A stretch of DNA of 64,000 nt from Nitrososphaerota archaeon (GTDB lineage Archaea; Thermoproteota; Nitrososphaeria; Nitrososphaerales; CADDZS01). Where the stretch lies: positions 83,657-147,656 of the forward strand of contig JAJPHP010000067.1 in assembly GCA_021325255.1 (NCBI GenBank), in the 5' to 3' direction. A model generated the notes under the pieces. That model saw only the letters and a program-made list of their open reading frames with translations, made no database searches and was not told the origin of the DNA. The position numbers and the translations under genes were made by a program. Shown in pieces: positions 1 to 8,964 of the stretch (position 1 is the stretch's first letter; each line of letters starts with the position of its first letter).

Positions 1-240
1 TTCGAACTCTCCGACGAGGCTCGAAGATCTTACCGCATCTTCGACAGCATCCATCGCTCCCGCCTCGTCATCCGTCACAATGTCTGCGATAAGGGCAACC
101 AACCCGAACGCAATGGGTTCTTCCTTCGAATACCTGACTTCAAGGTTTCTTTTGGGGTGCTTCAAGTCATCCAAGATCTGATGAGGTTTGATATATGCCT
201 CTTTCGGCATGATCTTCATTCTGATAAGCAAATTTCCCAA
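1..240 (-). CDS. ef1b: Translation elongation factor 1-beta (aEF-1beta), 3' end cut off by window edge
   Basis: Reading the reverse strand gives about 80 codons without a stop, including the family hallmark EEPIAFGL followed by an acidic stretch and an amphipathic helix (DAVEDAV). In archaea EF-1beta is the guanine-nucleotide exchange factor that recharges EF-1alpha with GTP. The family is about 90 residues, so only the last ten or so residues lie beyond position 1. No ATG fits the N-terminus well; a TTG at 240 gives a start reading MGNLLIRMKIMP, which matches the usual first beta strand. The zinc-ribbon gene immediately upstream is the common archaeal neighbour of this factor, which supports the call. 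Confidence 0.8.
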   Translation of the reverse strand, partial: MGNLLIRMKIMPKEAYIKPHQILDDLKHPKRNLEVRYSKEEPIAFGLVALIADIVTDDEAGAMDAVEDAVRSSSLVGEFE

Positions 241-304
241 AAGAAAAAATCACTGCTCCTTGAATTCTATTTCAAAAGACCGAAGGGGTTAGAGGAAGAC
301 CGCT

Positions 305-490
305 TTAAGGTCCTTCGTAACTACAGTTTACGCAGCGATAACTGCGTGAAAAGCGCCTGCACTTTTCATTCCTCCAAATGAGGACCTCCCCACAGTTTGG
401 ACAGTAAAATTTGACGGCCCGCTCGCCTGGCATGATTGGCCTGTTGCACGATGAGCAGGCCGGAAGCTGAATTTGTCTTTCAATTGACAT
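305..490 (-). CDS. Small zinc-ribbon protein, archaeal RNA-binding type (EF-1beta neighbour)
   Basis: This is a 61-residue protein with two zinc-binding cysteine pairs, CSSCNRP and CPNCGE, and a further CxxC pair near the C-terminus (CVNCSYEG). That spacing is typical of the short archaeal 'Zn-ribbon RNA-binding protein' often encoded just before EF-1beta. The frame stays open upstream, but those extra 43 residues are not zinc-ribbon-like, so the ATG at 490 is chosen. The gene lies about 65 bases upstream of EF-1beta on the same strand and is probably co-transcribed with it. A role in translation is inferred from family and context; the biochemical function is unknown. Confidence 0.8.
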   Translation of the reverse strand: MSIERQIQLPACSSCNRPIMPGERAVKFYCPNCGEVLIWRNEKCRRFSRSYRCVNCSYEGP

Positions 491-659
491 ATGAAAAGCA
501 TAATTTAGTCCGAAATATTCGTAATATGCTTTTCTCTCCGGTTGTAGCTTCGCATATTCGAAGAGAAATGAGAAAACAAAGTGAGGTGCCAAAAATACTC
601 TGAATTTCAGCAACCTCACTTTCGGAAAGATGCGGGCGTCTTAGACGCTTCTCGTGCCT

Positions 660-1019
660 TTACGAAAAGATGTCGGGATTACTCACGCGAACCCTTTGAG
701 TATCCAACCCCGCGATGCTTTGCAGCGACTCGTACACTTCAAGGTACTTTAGCCCCTTTGGAGTGGTCTGGTAAAGCTTTGTCGTCCCTTCTTCATCGAG
801 TGTTTCCTTGACTAGCCCGGCACCGCAAAGGAATCCGAGGTACTCCGTCACCATGAGGTAGCTCAGGTTTGCTCGATACATCAAGTGGGTCTTGAGCGCC
901 CCTGACTTTGCAATCGCAAGCAAGTTCGCGACGATCTCCATTCGATTTCTGTTCTTGAACTTGTTTCCTGCGTGCTGGCCCTTTGTGCTCTTTACTTCTC
1001 CTGCCAAGATTTCCGACAT
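660..1019 (-). CDS. Winged-helix transcriptional regulator (HTH_45-like)
   Basis: The core (NRMEIVANLL through the wing and the TPKGLKYLEVY motif) matches the small single-domain winged-helix regulators abundant in Thaumarchaeota (PF14947 type). They bind DNA as dimers, and the targets are unknown. An ATG at 1046 is also in frame, but a TATA-like TTAAAATA (about 1054-1061, reverse strand) would place transcription start near 1030, so the ATG at 1019 is preferred. The gene is divergent from the ribbon-helix-helix protein at 1083, and the roughly 60 bases between them must hold both promoters. Autoregulation or cross-regulation is plausible but not shown. Confidence 0.7.
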   Translation of the reverse strand: MSEILAGEVKSTKGQHAGNKFKNRNRMEIVANLLAIAKSGALKTHLMYRANLSYLMVTEYLGFLCGAGLVKETLDEEGTTKLYQTTPKGLKYLEVYESLQSIAGLDTQRVRVSNPDIFS

Positions 1020-1082
1020 TTTGCTCTTGTCGTGAGAGCAATTCATAGAGATATTTTAACGGTAGGATTCTTCTAGCATTTT

Positions 1083-1703
1083 TTGAGTACAAACGCATTT
1101 ACTGTGTACAATAAATACCAGGGGTCGCACAAGAAGGGAATTCAGAGGTCCCGAGTGCAACACTTGGCAGGAAAGGTTACAGTAGCAAGGACAATTAGGC
1201 TTGACCCCGCCATTGATAAGATAATCAAACAGGAAGCGGAGCAGTCTGGACTGACTCACACCGCTGTTACGACCAAGGCTCTCAGAAAATACGCGCACTA
1301 CGACCGCTTTGCAGACAAGATTGGTTCACTCACAATCTCCAAGGAGACGCTGTCGAGGATTCTTTCGTTCCTCTCCGATGAGGAGGCCGAGATTGTGGGC
1401 AGCGTTGCGAACTTTGCAGGTAGAAACGCGAGGCAGTACATGAACCTCATCGTGGGGGGAACTTCGTTCGAAGATTTCGTCACGCTCCTACAGGTCTTCT
1501 CGACGTATGCCCACCTCTTCGAGCTTGAACACCAAATCGTGGGATCCAAGCATCATTTTGTATTTGCCCACAACATGGGGAGTAAGTGGAGCTCGTTTCT
1601 GCAGGGCGCGATGCAGGCAACGCTCAAGGAAGTGTTTGGGTTGCGCTCAAAGTTTGAGAAGACTGAGTCGTTTCTGACGATGGTCTTCGAGGAAAGGCCC
1701 TAA
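1083..1703 (+). CDS. Ribbon-helix-helix DNA-binding protein with an unassigned C-terminal domain
   Basis: Residues around 33-75 (ARTIRLDPAIDKIIKQEAEQ, then SGLTHTAVTTKALRKY) look like a ribbon-helix-helix fold: one beta strand followed by two helices. Such proteins bind DNA as dimers. The remaining roughly 130 residues form a helical, aromatic-rich domain with a histidine cluster (SKHHFVFAHNMG) that I do not recognise. The start is uncertain: TTG at 1083 is nearly leaderless relative to a TATA-like tattttaa at 1051-1058, and TTG at 1164 (MAGKVTVARTIRL) is an alternative that fits the domain edge. The last four bases overlap the convergent reductase gene. Confidence 0.65.
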   Translation: MSTNAFTVYNKYQGSHKKGIQRSRVQHLAGKVTVARTIRLDPAIDKIIKQEAEQSGLTHTAVTTKALRKYAHYDRFADKIGSLTISKETLSRILSFLSDEEAEIVGSVANFAGRNARQYMNLIVGGTSFEDFVTLLQVFSTYAHLFELEHQIVGSKHHFVFAHNMGSKWSSFLQGAMQATLKEVFGLRSKFEKTESFLTMVFEERP

Positions 1704-2947
1704 CTAAACTGCAGACTCTTTAGCTCGTTGGAGAAGAGCATTCCAAACGTCCGGACCACTCTGGATAGCCCTAGAGCCCTAATTATTGAGGTAGAGTGCA
1801 TGTCGAAATCGCTCTCCTCAGAGATCCTCTGAGGGACGTCCGAGGACTTTATCATCTGGAAGAGATCCTCTATCTGCGCGCTGTTCATTTTGGCAAATGC
1901 GTTCCTCGCATATAGTTGAAGCCTGAACTCGCGCCCAAACTTTGCTCGCCACTGCTTTTCATAGTTCTCCAATTCTAAAGGATTGGAGTTTTTGATGGCG
2001 AGTGCAGCGGCTCTTCCCGCAAGCATTCCTCCATAGCCACAAGTGTAAATTCCTCCTCCGGTTGTAGGCTTTGCCTGGCCTGCAGCGTCTCCGGCTCGCG
2101 CAACCCTTCGGTCCACGAACTGCTTCAAAGCTCCAAGGCAAACGACCGGAGCCGCTATCTTTCTGATTGGGATGGCGGCGTGTTCAAGGCAAAACCGATC
2201 TAGCTGCTTGAACGTGTTCACGGCAGATCCAGCAACGCCGATCTTCGCCATGTCATTGGAAATCGGAATGACCCAGAAAAAGAAACCCGGAGCTTTCTCT
2301 GGGTCAATGTAGACCTCGACGGTTGCGCTCTCAAACCATCTGCCATAAACTAGGTACTGTCCTCCTTGAAGCGTAGCTGATTCCCCGCTCCTGATGTAGG
2401 ACTCGTAACCGGAACAATCCAGAACAATATCATTTTGGAAAGTTCCACCGTCAGCAAGTAGTACGCCTACGGAATCGGGCCCTTGCGAGATTTCATTTAT
2501 CCTACGGCCGACGTTGATGTTTACCCCTGTGCTAGCCGCTTTCTCGGCGAGAAATTTGTCAAACCTGGCCCTGTCGAGGACTAACACATTTTGCCTTTCG
2601 GCATTGATTTCAATCTGTGTTTTCTTTGATGGAGAAAAGAATAAGGCACGTTTGATCCTGTTCTGGATTGTGTTGGAAGGCGGAACGAGTCCCAGTTCGG
2701 CTATACCTCGTGCGCTGACCAGCCCGTCGCACTTTTCTGGGACTCCGATCTCTCTGTGCTCTTCGTAGATTTGTACATTGATACCCTCCTTGGCGGCTTC
2801 GATTCCAGCCAAGAGACCTGAGACACTCGCACCTATTATCGAGATACTTGCCAAACTTGTGAATCCATCACTCAGAAATGCTGTCGGGTCGTTCACAGAA
2901 GGAGTGAGAGAGCTGGTTGTAGCAGGAGACGTGTTTATGAATAGCAA
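1700..2947 (-). CDS. FAD-dependent geranylgeranyl reductase-family protein
   Basis: The protein has an N-terminal Rossmann dinucleotide-binding motif (IIGASVSG, about residue 37), the EEHREIGVPEKCDGLVS segment typical of geranylgeranyl reductases, and a distal FAD motif (AGDAAGQAKPTTGGGI, about residue 285). In archaea these enzymes saturate the isoprenoid chains of membrane lipids using FAD, and other members act on chlorophyll-type chains or quinones, so the exact substrate is open. The first 30 or so residues are low-complexity and probably not translated; a TTG just before ASISIIG would give a more typical N-terminus. It converges on and overlaps the upstream + strand gene by four bases. 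Confidence 0.75.
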   Translation of the reverse strand: MLFINTSPATTSSLTPSVNDPTAFLSDGFTSLASISIIGASVSGLLAGIEAAKEGINVQIYEEHREIGVPEKCDGLVSARGIAELGLVPPSNTIQNRIKRALFFSPSKKTQIEINAERQNVLVLDRARFDKFLAEKAASTGVNINVGRRINEISQGPDSVGVLLADGGTFQNDIVLDCSGYESYIRSGESATLQGGQYLVYGRWFESATVEVYIDPEKAPGFFFWVIPISNDMAKIGVAGSAVNTFKQLDRFCLEHAAIPIRKIAAPVVCLGALKQFVDRRVARAGDAAGQAKPTTGGGIYTCGYGGMLAGRAAALAIKNSNPLELENYEKQWRAKFGREFRLQLYARNAFAKMNSAQIEDLFQMIKSSDVPQRISEESDFDMHSTSIIRALGLSRVVRTFGMLFSNELKSLQFS

Positions 2948-3076
2948 TTATTCCAGAGTATTTCGGAAAATCTTGATCGAGTAGACTGGGCGAGTGTATC
3001 GACCTTCCCACAGGGTAGGAAGGATCACGCTTCCGGGTCACGGAGAATCTCTTTGTTTGGAGCCATATTATAAGAA

Positions 3077-3433
3077 TTGAGCAACTACAAGCAGGTGATA
3101 GTAGTACGCTCCGATTTGAAGATGGGGAAGGGGAAGCTCGCTGTGCAGGTTGCACACGCCGCAGTCTCCTCCTCTGAGAGAGCTAGGAAATACCACAAGG
3201 ATTGGTATGATGCTTGGATTTCGGACAATCAAGCGAAGATATGTGTAAAGGTGGAGAATGAAGAGGAACTTCGCAAACTGAAAGGCCGCCTAGATGAGCA
3301 GGGTATTCCAAATGCCATCATCGAGGATGCCGGTCTCACGCAGCTAGAGCCAGGTACGACAACATGCCTTGGAATAGGTCCTCTACCTACGCAGGTAGCA
3401 GATAGATTCACGGGAGATTTGAAACTCCTCTAG
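3077..3433 (+). CDS. pth2: Peptidyl-tRNA hydrolase, archaeal/eukaryotic type (Pth2)
   Basis: At 118 residues this is the expected Pth2 size. The signature stretch KQVIVVRSDLKMGKGKLAVQ and then VAHAAV is intact, as are the GIPNAIIEDAGLTQLEPGT and TCLGIGP motifs. Pth2 releases tRNA from prematurely dropped peptidyl-tRNA. The first beta strand begins right at the N-terminus, so the TTG at 3077 must be close to the true start. The gene is divergent from the reductase, with about 130 bases between them, and lies 117 bases ahead of the ferredoxin-NADP reductase. Confidence 0.93.
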   Translation: MSNYKQVIVVRSDLKMGKGKLAVQVAHAAVSSSERARKYHKDWYDAWISDNQAKICVKVENEEELRKLKGRLDEQGIPNAIIEDAGLTQLEPGTTTCLGIGPLPTQVADRFTGDLKLL

Positions 3434-3550
3434 TCATGGAAAGCCATATTTTACGAAGAAAACGAATAGGATATGCGTCAGCACAACAAATATCAGGCAT
3501 CATCGTTTGGCTTGATTGTGTAAGGAAATAGGGATGCGCGCTGGCAGAAA

Positions 3551-4630
3551 ATGTCCCAAGAGAATATTGTAACAACCTCACCATCAACTTCGGTCTCATC
3601 TTCCGCAGCACTTGTCTCCTCTCTCGCCTCTCCCCGGCAGGACTCATTTGATATCGTGATAATCGGAGCGGGACCGGCCGGACTCTTTGCAACATATTAT
3701 GCTGGATTTCGCGAGATGAGAACGGCACTCCTAGATGCACTGCCCGAAGCAGGTGGTCAGCTATCAGTTCTCTATCCGGAAAAGTTCATCTTCGACGTAC
3801 CGGGTTACGCCCAAGTTCTCGCAAGAGATCTTGTCAATTCGCTTGTCCAGCAGGCTATGCGCTACAGCCCGACCATGCGACTCGGCGAGCGAGCAAACGA
3901 GTTAAGGCTAAACCAAGACAAAAGCTTCACGATCGTTACTGACAAGGGGAGCATACACTCAAAGTGTATTCTGATCACTGCTGGAGTGGGTTCGTTTTCA
4001 CCAAACAAGCTCAACATACAGAACCAAGAAAAGTACGAGGGTAACGGAATTTACTACTTTGTAAAGCACAAGGACTTTTTCAAAGACAAGAATCTTTTAA
4101 TCGTGGGGGGTGGAGACTCCGCCGTTGACTGGGCACTCAACCTGAAGGAAGTCACTCGCTCCATAGTCCTTATCCACAGGAGGGATCAATTTAGGGCGCA
4201 TGAGCAGAGTGTGAAAGAACTATACTCCAGCCCCGGCATCACTGTGAAGACGTTCTGCGAGCTAAAGTCAGTCGATGGCGATGGTTCCGTTCTGAAAGAA
4301 GCAACAATCCTCGATAGCAAGAACAAGAAGGAGGAAAAGTTACCAGTGGACTGCATCTTGATAAACATCGGCTTCAAGGCAAACCTAGGGCCGATAGCAA
4401 ACTGGGGGCTTGCGATGGAAAACAGGGCCATAAAGATAAACGGCAAGATGGAAACGAACCTCCCCGGTGTTTTTGCGGCGGGAGATATTGCTGCGCCGGT
4501 GGACTCGGTCAAACTAAACCTCATTGCAACCGCCTTTGCCCAGGCAGCTATAGCAATCAATGTTGCTAAGAAATTCACGGATCCCTCAGCTCAGCTGTTT
4601 CCGGGACACAGCAGCGAAAAATCCGCTTGA
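3551..4630 (+). CDS. Ferredoxin/flavodoxin-NADP+ reductase, thioredoxin-reductase-like type
   Basis: This 359-residue flavoprotein has an FAD motif (IVIIGAGPAGLFATYYAG, about residue 35), an NADPH motif (LLIVGGGDSAVDWALNL, about residue 180) and the C-terminal FAD-contact motif (GVFAAGDIA). It lacks the CxxC redox pair of true thioredoxin reductases. Instead it carries the GGQLSVLYPEKFIFDVPG segment characteristic of the YumC-type ferredoxin-NADP reductases. The expected role is electron exchange between ferredoxin and NADP(H). The first 30 residues are Ser/Thr-rich and may be an extension. It stands alone in its direction and converges on L15e. Confidence 0.85.
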   Translation: MSQENIVTTSPSTSVSSSAALVSSLASPRQDSFDIVIIGAGPAGLFATYYAGFREMRTALLDALPEAGGQLSVLYPEKFIFDVPGYAQVLARDLVNSLVQQAMRYSPTMRLGERANELRLNQDKSFTIVTDKGSIHSKCILITAGVGSFSPNKLNIQNQEKYEGNGIYYFVKHKDFFKDKNLLIVGGGDSAVDWALNLKEVTRSIVLIHRRDQFRAHEQSVKELYSSPGITVKTFCELKSVDGDGSVLKEATILDSKNKKEEKLPVDCILINIGFKANLGPIANWGLAMENRAIKINGKMETNLPGVFAAGDIAAPVDSVKLNLIATAFAQAAIAINVAKKFTDPSAQLFPGHSSEKSA

Positions 4631-4753
4631 GGTTTTTCTCTTTCTGCTTCACTTAAATTTACTCAGAGTAACCCGGTAAGAGTGAATGAGTAAGTAGAAT
4701 TGAGAGATCTGGACTATGAAAAAAGTATAAACTAGCTTCTTGCTCGTTCGGGG

Positions 4754-5206
4754 CTACTTTGTCGGGAATCTCTTCCTGATGTCGTACGAGTGAGCGAGTG
4801 CGGGATGATTCGTGTCGGCTAGGATTACCTCGTACCAAATGAATCTGCCGTCTTGATAAACAGGATAAGAACCGATTAGCTTTGTATTGGGGTACTTCTC
4901 CAAGACCCTTCTGTTAGCCGTGTCCTGTGAACTAAAGTGCCCTTTGATCTTCAACACCCCGAGATGCTTTGGCCTGCGGCCGGAGGTTGGTCTCTTCTGT
5001 CGCATACCTCCCCTCGAGATCTTTATTCGCACTATCACAATGCCCTGCTTTGGCTTGTAGCCGAGCGACCTAGCACGATCCAGTCTGGAAGGACGATCGA
5101 GCCTTACGACGGTCGGACCTCTCCTCCATTGAATAGCTCTCTGCTTGATTGAGGGCGAGGAAGTCTTGACCAATGAACGCCACGATTTGCCAATCTGTCT
5201 GTACAT
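4754..5206 (-). CDS. rpl15e: 50S ribosomal protein L15e
   Basis: From the ATG at 5206 the product is 150 residues, the normal L15e length, starting MYRQIGKSWRSL. It is strongly basic, with the family's RLDRARSLGYKPKQG and GGMRQKRPTSGRRPKHLG motifs. The open frame extends 53 codons further upstream, but that sequence does not resemble L15e and is treated as untranslated. L15e binds 23S rRNA in the large subunit and exists only in archaea and eukaryotes, so it helps fix the domain of the organism. Confidence 0.95.
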   Translation of the reverse strand: MYRQIGKSWRSLVKTSSPSIKQRAIQWRRGPTVVRLDRPSRLDRARSLGYKPKQGIVIVRIKISRGGMRQKRPTSGRRPKHLGVLKIKGHFSSQDTANRRVLEKYPNTKLIGSYPVYQDGRFIWYEVILADTNHPALAHSYDIRKRFPTK

Positions 5207-5575
5207 GATCGAAAGCAGCTTTACTACTGCTTTCTGAATGCCAAATAAGACTTGCGATAGCTCCTTCCTTACATGCAAAGAGATGCCAATTAAGATAAGG
5301 GCCGGCTCCGCGTGTACTTTTCCGGACTCACCGAGAACCAAGCTAGTACAGGCCGAGTCAGACACAAAAGGGCTTTTGGGAGACAGGAGGTTCAGGTTGA
5401 AAGCAGGTCTATTTCTTGATCTGCTGCGTCAAAACTCTATCACATCAAGAGAAGAAAACAACTTTCAAGGAAGCATCTATTTGGGATTCTTTCTACCTGT
5501 GAACCGGCGTTGCCGGTTAGCTTCTTCTTCAAAGCTCGAAGCCAAGCGTCCGTGACAAGTTTCTTACTGCCCTAA
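5207..5575. other. Intergenic region without recognisable gene
   Basis: These 370 bases lie between L15e and the stop of phosphoglycerate dehydrogenase, both on the minus strand. The open frames here have no start, no family resemblance, or are the upstream extension of L15e. A short inverted repeat (accggcaacgccggt, near 5503-5519) could form a small stem after the dehydrogenase transcript. The L15e promoter must lie here, but I see no convincing TATA box. Confidence 0.4.
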
Positions 5576-6496
5576 CTATTGTCCCAGACATTTCAGAACC
5601 TCTTCAACGACCTGCAACCCCGCCTTTGCCTGAGCTTCTTCGGTCTGTCCGGCAATGTGCGGCGTGAGAATGATCCTGCTATTTTTCAGCAGTTCTTGGC
5701 TCTTGGGTGGCTCGATTTCAAATACGTCGAGAGCAGCTCCGGCAATGAGGCCTTCATTCAACGCTCTTATCAAGGCATCCTCGTCAATCACTTTGCCTCT
5801 CGACGTATTGATGAGGTACGCGCTACGCTTCATCTTGGAAAGCCTATCGTAGTTTATCATGTGCACCGTCTGCGGCGTAAGTGGAACATGAAGATCGACA
5901 TAGTCGGACCTCGAGAAGACTTGTTCCTGAGATGTCATTTCTACCTCATACTTGTCTAGAAACTGTTGCGGGATTGGTACGATGTCGTTTGCTAGAATCT
6001 TCATCCCAAATGAGTGAGCAATTTCTACAACTCTCTGGCCGATCCTTCCAATCCCTATCGTTCCGTACGTACGGCCCTTCAATTCTACTCCGTGAAATGA
6101 TGACTTCGCCCACTCTCCTCTGCGCATGGATGCGTCGGCTTTGGAGATCTGACGGGAGAGGTCTACCATCAGGCCGATCGTAAACTCTGCAACGGCATTA
6201 GTTAGCGCGTCTGGCGTGTTGATTATCTTGATTTTCTTTTCGGAGGCGATCTTCCCGTCTATGTTGTCGATTCCCACTCCGGCTCTTCCTATCACCTTTA
6301 GTTTGGTTGCTGCCTCAATAACCTCCTTCGTAACCTTGGTTCTGCTCCTGACAATCAGAGCATCATATTGATTCACAGTTTGAAGCAGGGCTGCCGAAGG
6401 AGTATCGGGGTCATAGGTGACTTCCACTCCGCGGGCTTGTTTGAGCACCCGAATCGCTTCTTCCGAGATTGGATCGGAGACCAGGATTTTCATCAT
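5576..6496 (-). CDS. serA: D-3-phosphoglycerate dehydrogenase (short form)
   Basis: This is a D-isomer-specific 2-hydroxyacid dehydrogenase. It has the NAD-binding GTIGIGRIGQ motif, the substrate-site GRAGVGIDNID, a catalytic Arg in LINTSRGKVIDE, and the catalytic His in LTPHIAGQTEEAQ. The GIDNID and TPHIAG signatures favour phosphoglycerate over other hydroxyacids, making 3-phosphohydroxypyruvate for serine synthesis. At about 306 residues it ends after the catalytic domain and lacks the C-terminal ACT regulatory domain, so serine feedback control is not expected through that route. The ATG at 6496 (MMKILVSD) is chosen because the 39 upstream residues are atypical. Confidence 0.85.
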   Translation of the reverse strand: MMKILVSDPISEEAIRVLKQARGVEVTYDPDTPSAALLQTVNQYDALIVRSRTKVTKEVIEAATKLKVIGRAGVGIDNIDGKIASEKKIKIINTPDALTNAVAEFTIGLMVDLSRQISKADASMRRGEWAKSSFHGVELKGRTYGTIGIGRIGQRVVEIAHSFGMKILANDIVPIPQQFLDKYEVEMTSQEQVFSRSDYVDLHVPLTPQTVHMINYDRLSKMKRSAYLINTSRGKVIDEDALIRALNEGLIAGAALDVFEIEPPKSQELLKNSRIILTPHIAGQTEEAQAKAGLQVVEEVLKCLGQ

Positions 6497-6726
6497 TTTT
6501 CTTCTTTCTGACGCCTTGCAAGCTGACTTCCTTGCGTTACCCTTTAATTGTTTCTTGACGCAATCTACATCCTCGAAACCAAGCAAAATCATGCGGACAA
6601 GAAAGGTTGCCATGCAGGGGGAAGGGAAGGAGATCCATTTCCTATTGGAACTTGCTGACTATAGGACCGGAACATCTTGAACAAAGGAAATGCGAAAAAA
6701 TTGAAAGTGGTGCATACTAACTTAGA

Positions 6727-7950
6727 ATGATTACTGGAATAATCGGCAAGCCGAATGTCGGCAAGTCAACCTTCTTCAACAGCGCGACGCTGATGAACGT
6801 CGCTGTCGCGAATTATCCCTTTACGACGATCTCCCCGAACGTCGGAACTGCCTACATCAGGGTCAAGTGTGTACATGATGAATTAGGCGTACAGGATAAT
6901 CCGGTCAACTCCGCGTGTGTAAACGGCACAAGACTCATCCCGGTAAAACTCGTCGATGTTGCTGGTCTCGTACCCGGAGCTTCTTCGGGAAGAGGTCTTG
7001 GTAACAAGTTTCTCGACGATCTAAGGCAGGCCGATGCACTAATTCACGTGATAGACGCCTCGGGTGGAACAGATGAAGAAGGGAGACCGGTGGAACCGGG
7101 AACTCACGACCCCTCTGGAGATATCACTTTCGTTAGAGACGAGATAGTCATGTGGATGAGGTCACTCCTCGAGAAGGATTGGTCAAAGATATCGAGGACA
7201 GTGGAATCAGGGGCAGCGAATACGCCGACACTGCCCTCCGCGCTGATGGAGAAACTATCCGGACTGTCTCTAACCGAAGTTTCGATAGAAGAGGCGATAC
7301 GCAAGTCCGGTTTGAAGGTGGACAAGCCCACTAGCTGGTCTACCGAAGATCTCGGTTCGTTCGTATCGAAAATGTTGGAGATTTCAAAGCCGATATTGAT
7401 TGCAGCAAACAAATGCGACCAAGGTAGCGCTAGCGAGATAATCAAGAGGTTGGAGGAGGAGATAGGAAGCACCCACACGATAGTTCCCTGTGCAGCGGAG
7501 GCGGAGCTGCTCCTGAGGAGGGCTTCACAAGTAGGCCTAATCTCCTATGTGCCAGGCGATGCCTCTTTTGAAGTAAAAGACCCTTCGAAACTCAGTGTTG
7601 CTCAGAAAAAGGCGTTAGATCTTGTAAGGGAGCACGTGATGGAGCCCTGGCATGGCACAGGTGTGCAGAAGGCGATTAACGGTGCTTACCTTTCGCTTTT
7701 GAAAGGGATTGTTGTCTATCCAGTGGAGGACGAGACAAAATACACGGATAAGAAGGGGAATGTCCTGCCAGATGCGCGAATAATGTACGACGGCCAGACT
7801 GCGAAGGATCTAGCGTACAAGATACACACGGATTTGGGGGACACCTTTCTCTACGCAGTGGATGTCCGCACAGGCATGCGTCACGGAGCAGATTACAAAC
7901 TGAAGAACAATGATGTTCTAAAGATTGTTGCCAGCGCGAAGAAAAGCTAG
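6727..7950 (+). CDS. Obg-family translation-factor GTPase, archaeal YchF/OLA1-like, with TGS domain
   Basis: The protein opens with G1 GKPNVGKSTFFN, followed by the YPFTTISPN switch I, DVAGLVPGASSGRGLGN (G3) and AANKCDQ (G4). The NKxD form of G4 predicts GTP specificity, unlike the NxxE of bacterial YchF. The C-terminal 90 residues form a TGS domain (VYPVEDE through DAVDVRTGMRHGADYKLKNND). The family associates with ribosomes, but its exact role is unsettled. ATG at 6727 places the G1 motif at residue 8, as usual. The stop overlaps the convergent S3Ae stop by four bases. Confidence 0.88.
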   Translation: MITGIIGKPNVGKSTFFNSATLMNVAVANYPFTTISPNVGTAYIRVKCVHDELGVQDNPVNSACVNGTRLIPVKLVDVAGLVPGASSGRGLGNKFLDDLRQADALIHVIDASGGTDEEGRPVEPGTHDPSGDITFVRDEIVMWMRSLLEKDWSKISRTVESGAANTPTLPSALMEKLSGLSLTEVSIEEAIRKSGLKVDKPTSWSTEDLGSFVSKMLEISKPILIAANKCDQGSASEIIKRLEEEIGSTHTIVPCAAEAELLLRRASQVGLISYVPGDASFEVKDPSKLSVAQKKALDLVREHVMEPWHGTGVQKAINGAYLSLLKGIVVYPVEDETKYTDKKGNVLPDARIMYDGQTAKDLAYKIHTDLGDTFLYAVDVRTGMRHGADYKLKNNDVLKIVASAKKS

Positions 7951-8714
7951 GCAGGTGCGCTCGACGCCGCAACCTGTTGCTGAGGGATAGCTGGCGCGCC
8001 AGACTCTGCTTCTTCCTCTCCCTCTTCTTCCATCATCTTCTCAAACCCTTCTTCCTCTTCTTCAGCTTCCTCATCGAGACTTACTTCACCAGAGGGTTCT
8101 GGGACAGGACCCGGCGTGCCCGAAGCCTCTTTGAGCAGCTTGATCTTTCTTATCCCGATGTGCCTGATCTTGGCAATATTTTTGCAGTTCTGGTAAAGTT
8201 CCCTGGCGATTGTTTGCTTTACGGCCTCTTGAGCAAACTGCTCGTAGAACATTGAAGCGGCTCTTTCAGAGATTATCTTGTGCGCGGCCAATCTAATCTC
8301 ATGCTTTCGCGAGGAGTTTATCCTCCCTATCGTGAAGGCAACCACGTAGACCCTGACAATTGCATTGTCCCGTGTTTTGTATTCTCTTAGAAAGTTGACC
8401 ATTGAAGCCCCCCTTCTGATGAGGCTTCGGAGATATTCCCTTGAATACTCCTCTCCCTTCAAAATCGTGTAAGCATTCGAACCGTCAATATTTGAAATCT
8501 TGAAGTGAAGCTTGATCAGCATGTTCTGTTGGGGGTCTTGCTTTGCAATGTCGAAAAGTGTAGTTTCGATTACCCTTCCAATTGCAAGCTCATTGCTTGT
8601 TACAGGGATGTACGCTATCGGTGCTCTGTCAAAGCCTGGCGAGGCGAGAACAGTGAGCCAGCGCTTTTCGCGCCACTTGTCCTTGACCTTTCCGGCTCGC
8701 TTTGGTTTCGGCAT
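7947..8714 (-). CDS. rps3ae: 30S ribosomal protein S3Ae (S1e)
   Basis: The basic N-terminus (KPKRAGKVKDKWREKRW), the VIETTLFDIAKQ motif and the following core match the S3Ae family of archaea and eukaryotes. The last 60 residues are an unusually acidic tail rich in glutamate, ending in Ala/Gln/Ser. Such tails are seen on several archaeal ribosomal proteins and probably do not affect assembly. ATG at 8714 is preceded by a clear TATA box about 36 bases upstream. Confidence 0.93.
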   Translation of the reverse strand: MPKPKRAGKVKDKWREKRWLTVLASPGFDRAPIAYIPVTSNELAIGRVIETTLFDIAKQDPQQNMLIKLHFKISNIDGSNAYTILKGEEYSREYLRSLIRRGASMVNFLREYKTRDNAIVRVYVVAFTIGRINSSRKHEIRLAAHKIISERAASMFYEQFAQEAVKQTIARELYQNCKNIAKIRHIGIRKIKLLKEASGTPGPVPEPSGEVSLDEEAEEEEEGFEKMMEEEGEEEAESGAPAIPQQQVAASSAPA

Positions 8715-8746
8715 TTTTGGATGAGTTTCCGACTCCGTTTTCCGCC

Positions 8747-8754
8747 AATATAAA
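8747..8754 (-). promoter_or_regulatory. TATA box of the S3Ae gene
   Basis: The reverse strand reads TAATTTATATTGG. The TTTATATT core is centred about 36 bases before the S3Ae ATG, so transcription would start roughly 10 bases before the coding sequence, a short leader typical of archaea. Confidence 0.6.
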
Positions 8755-8964
8755 TTAAGCTACTTGGTGAGGACACAACATTCGTAGGGTGTGAAGCTGG
8801 CGCCTCACGCCCTTGAATTCGAAAGGAAGACCAAGACGTCTAGAGAACGAATTCGCGCCTATCTAAACCGACTTCCTCGAAACCAATCTATCGGCAGTTG
8901 TGCGCGGAAGACGTCGTACGGGTTCTCAGCAGAACCTGGGAAAAAGCAAGTGCAATCCGCCTTC

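Noticed and set aside
5460..5575. Minus-strand reading with a plausible helix after the phosphoglycerate dehydrogenase stop
   Set aside because: Has no start codon in frame and stops appear quickly; read as untranslated.
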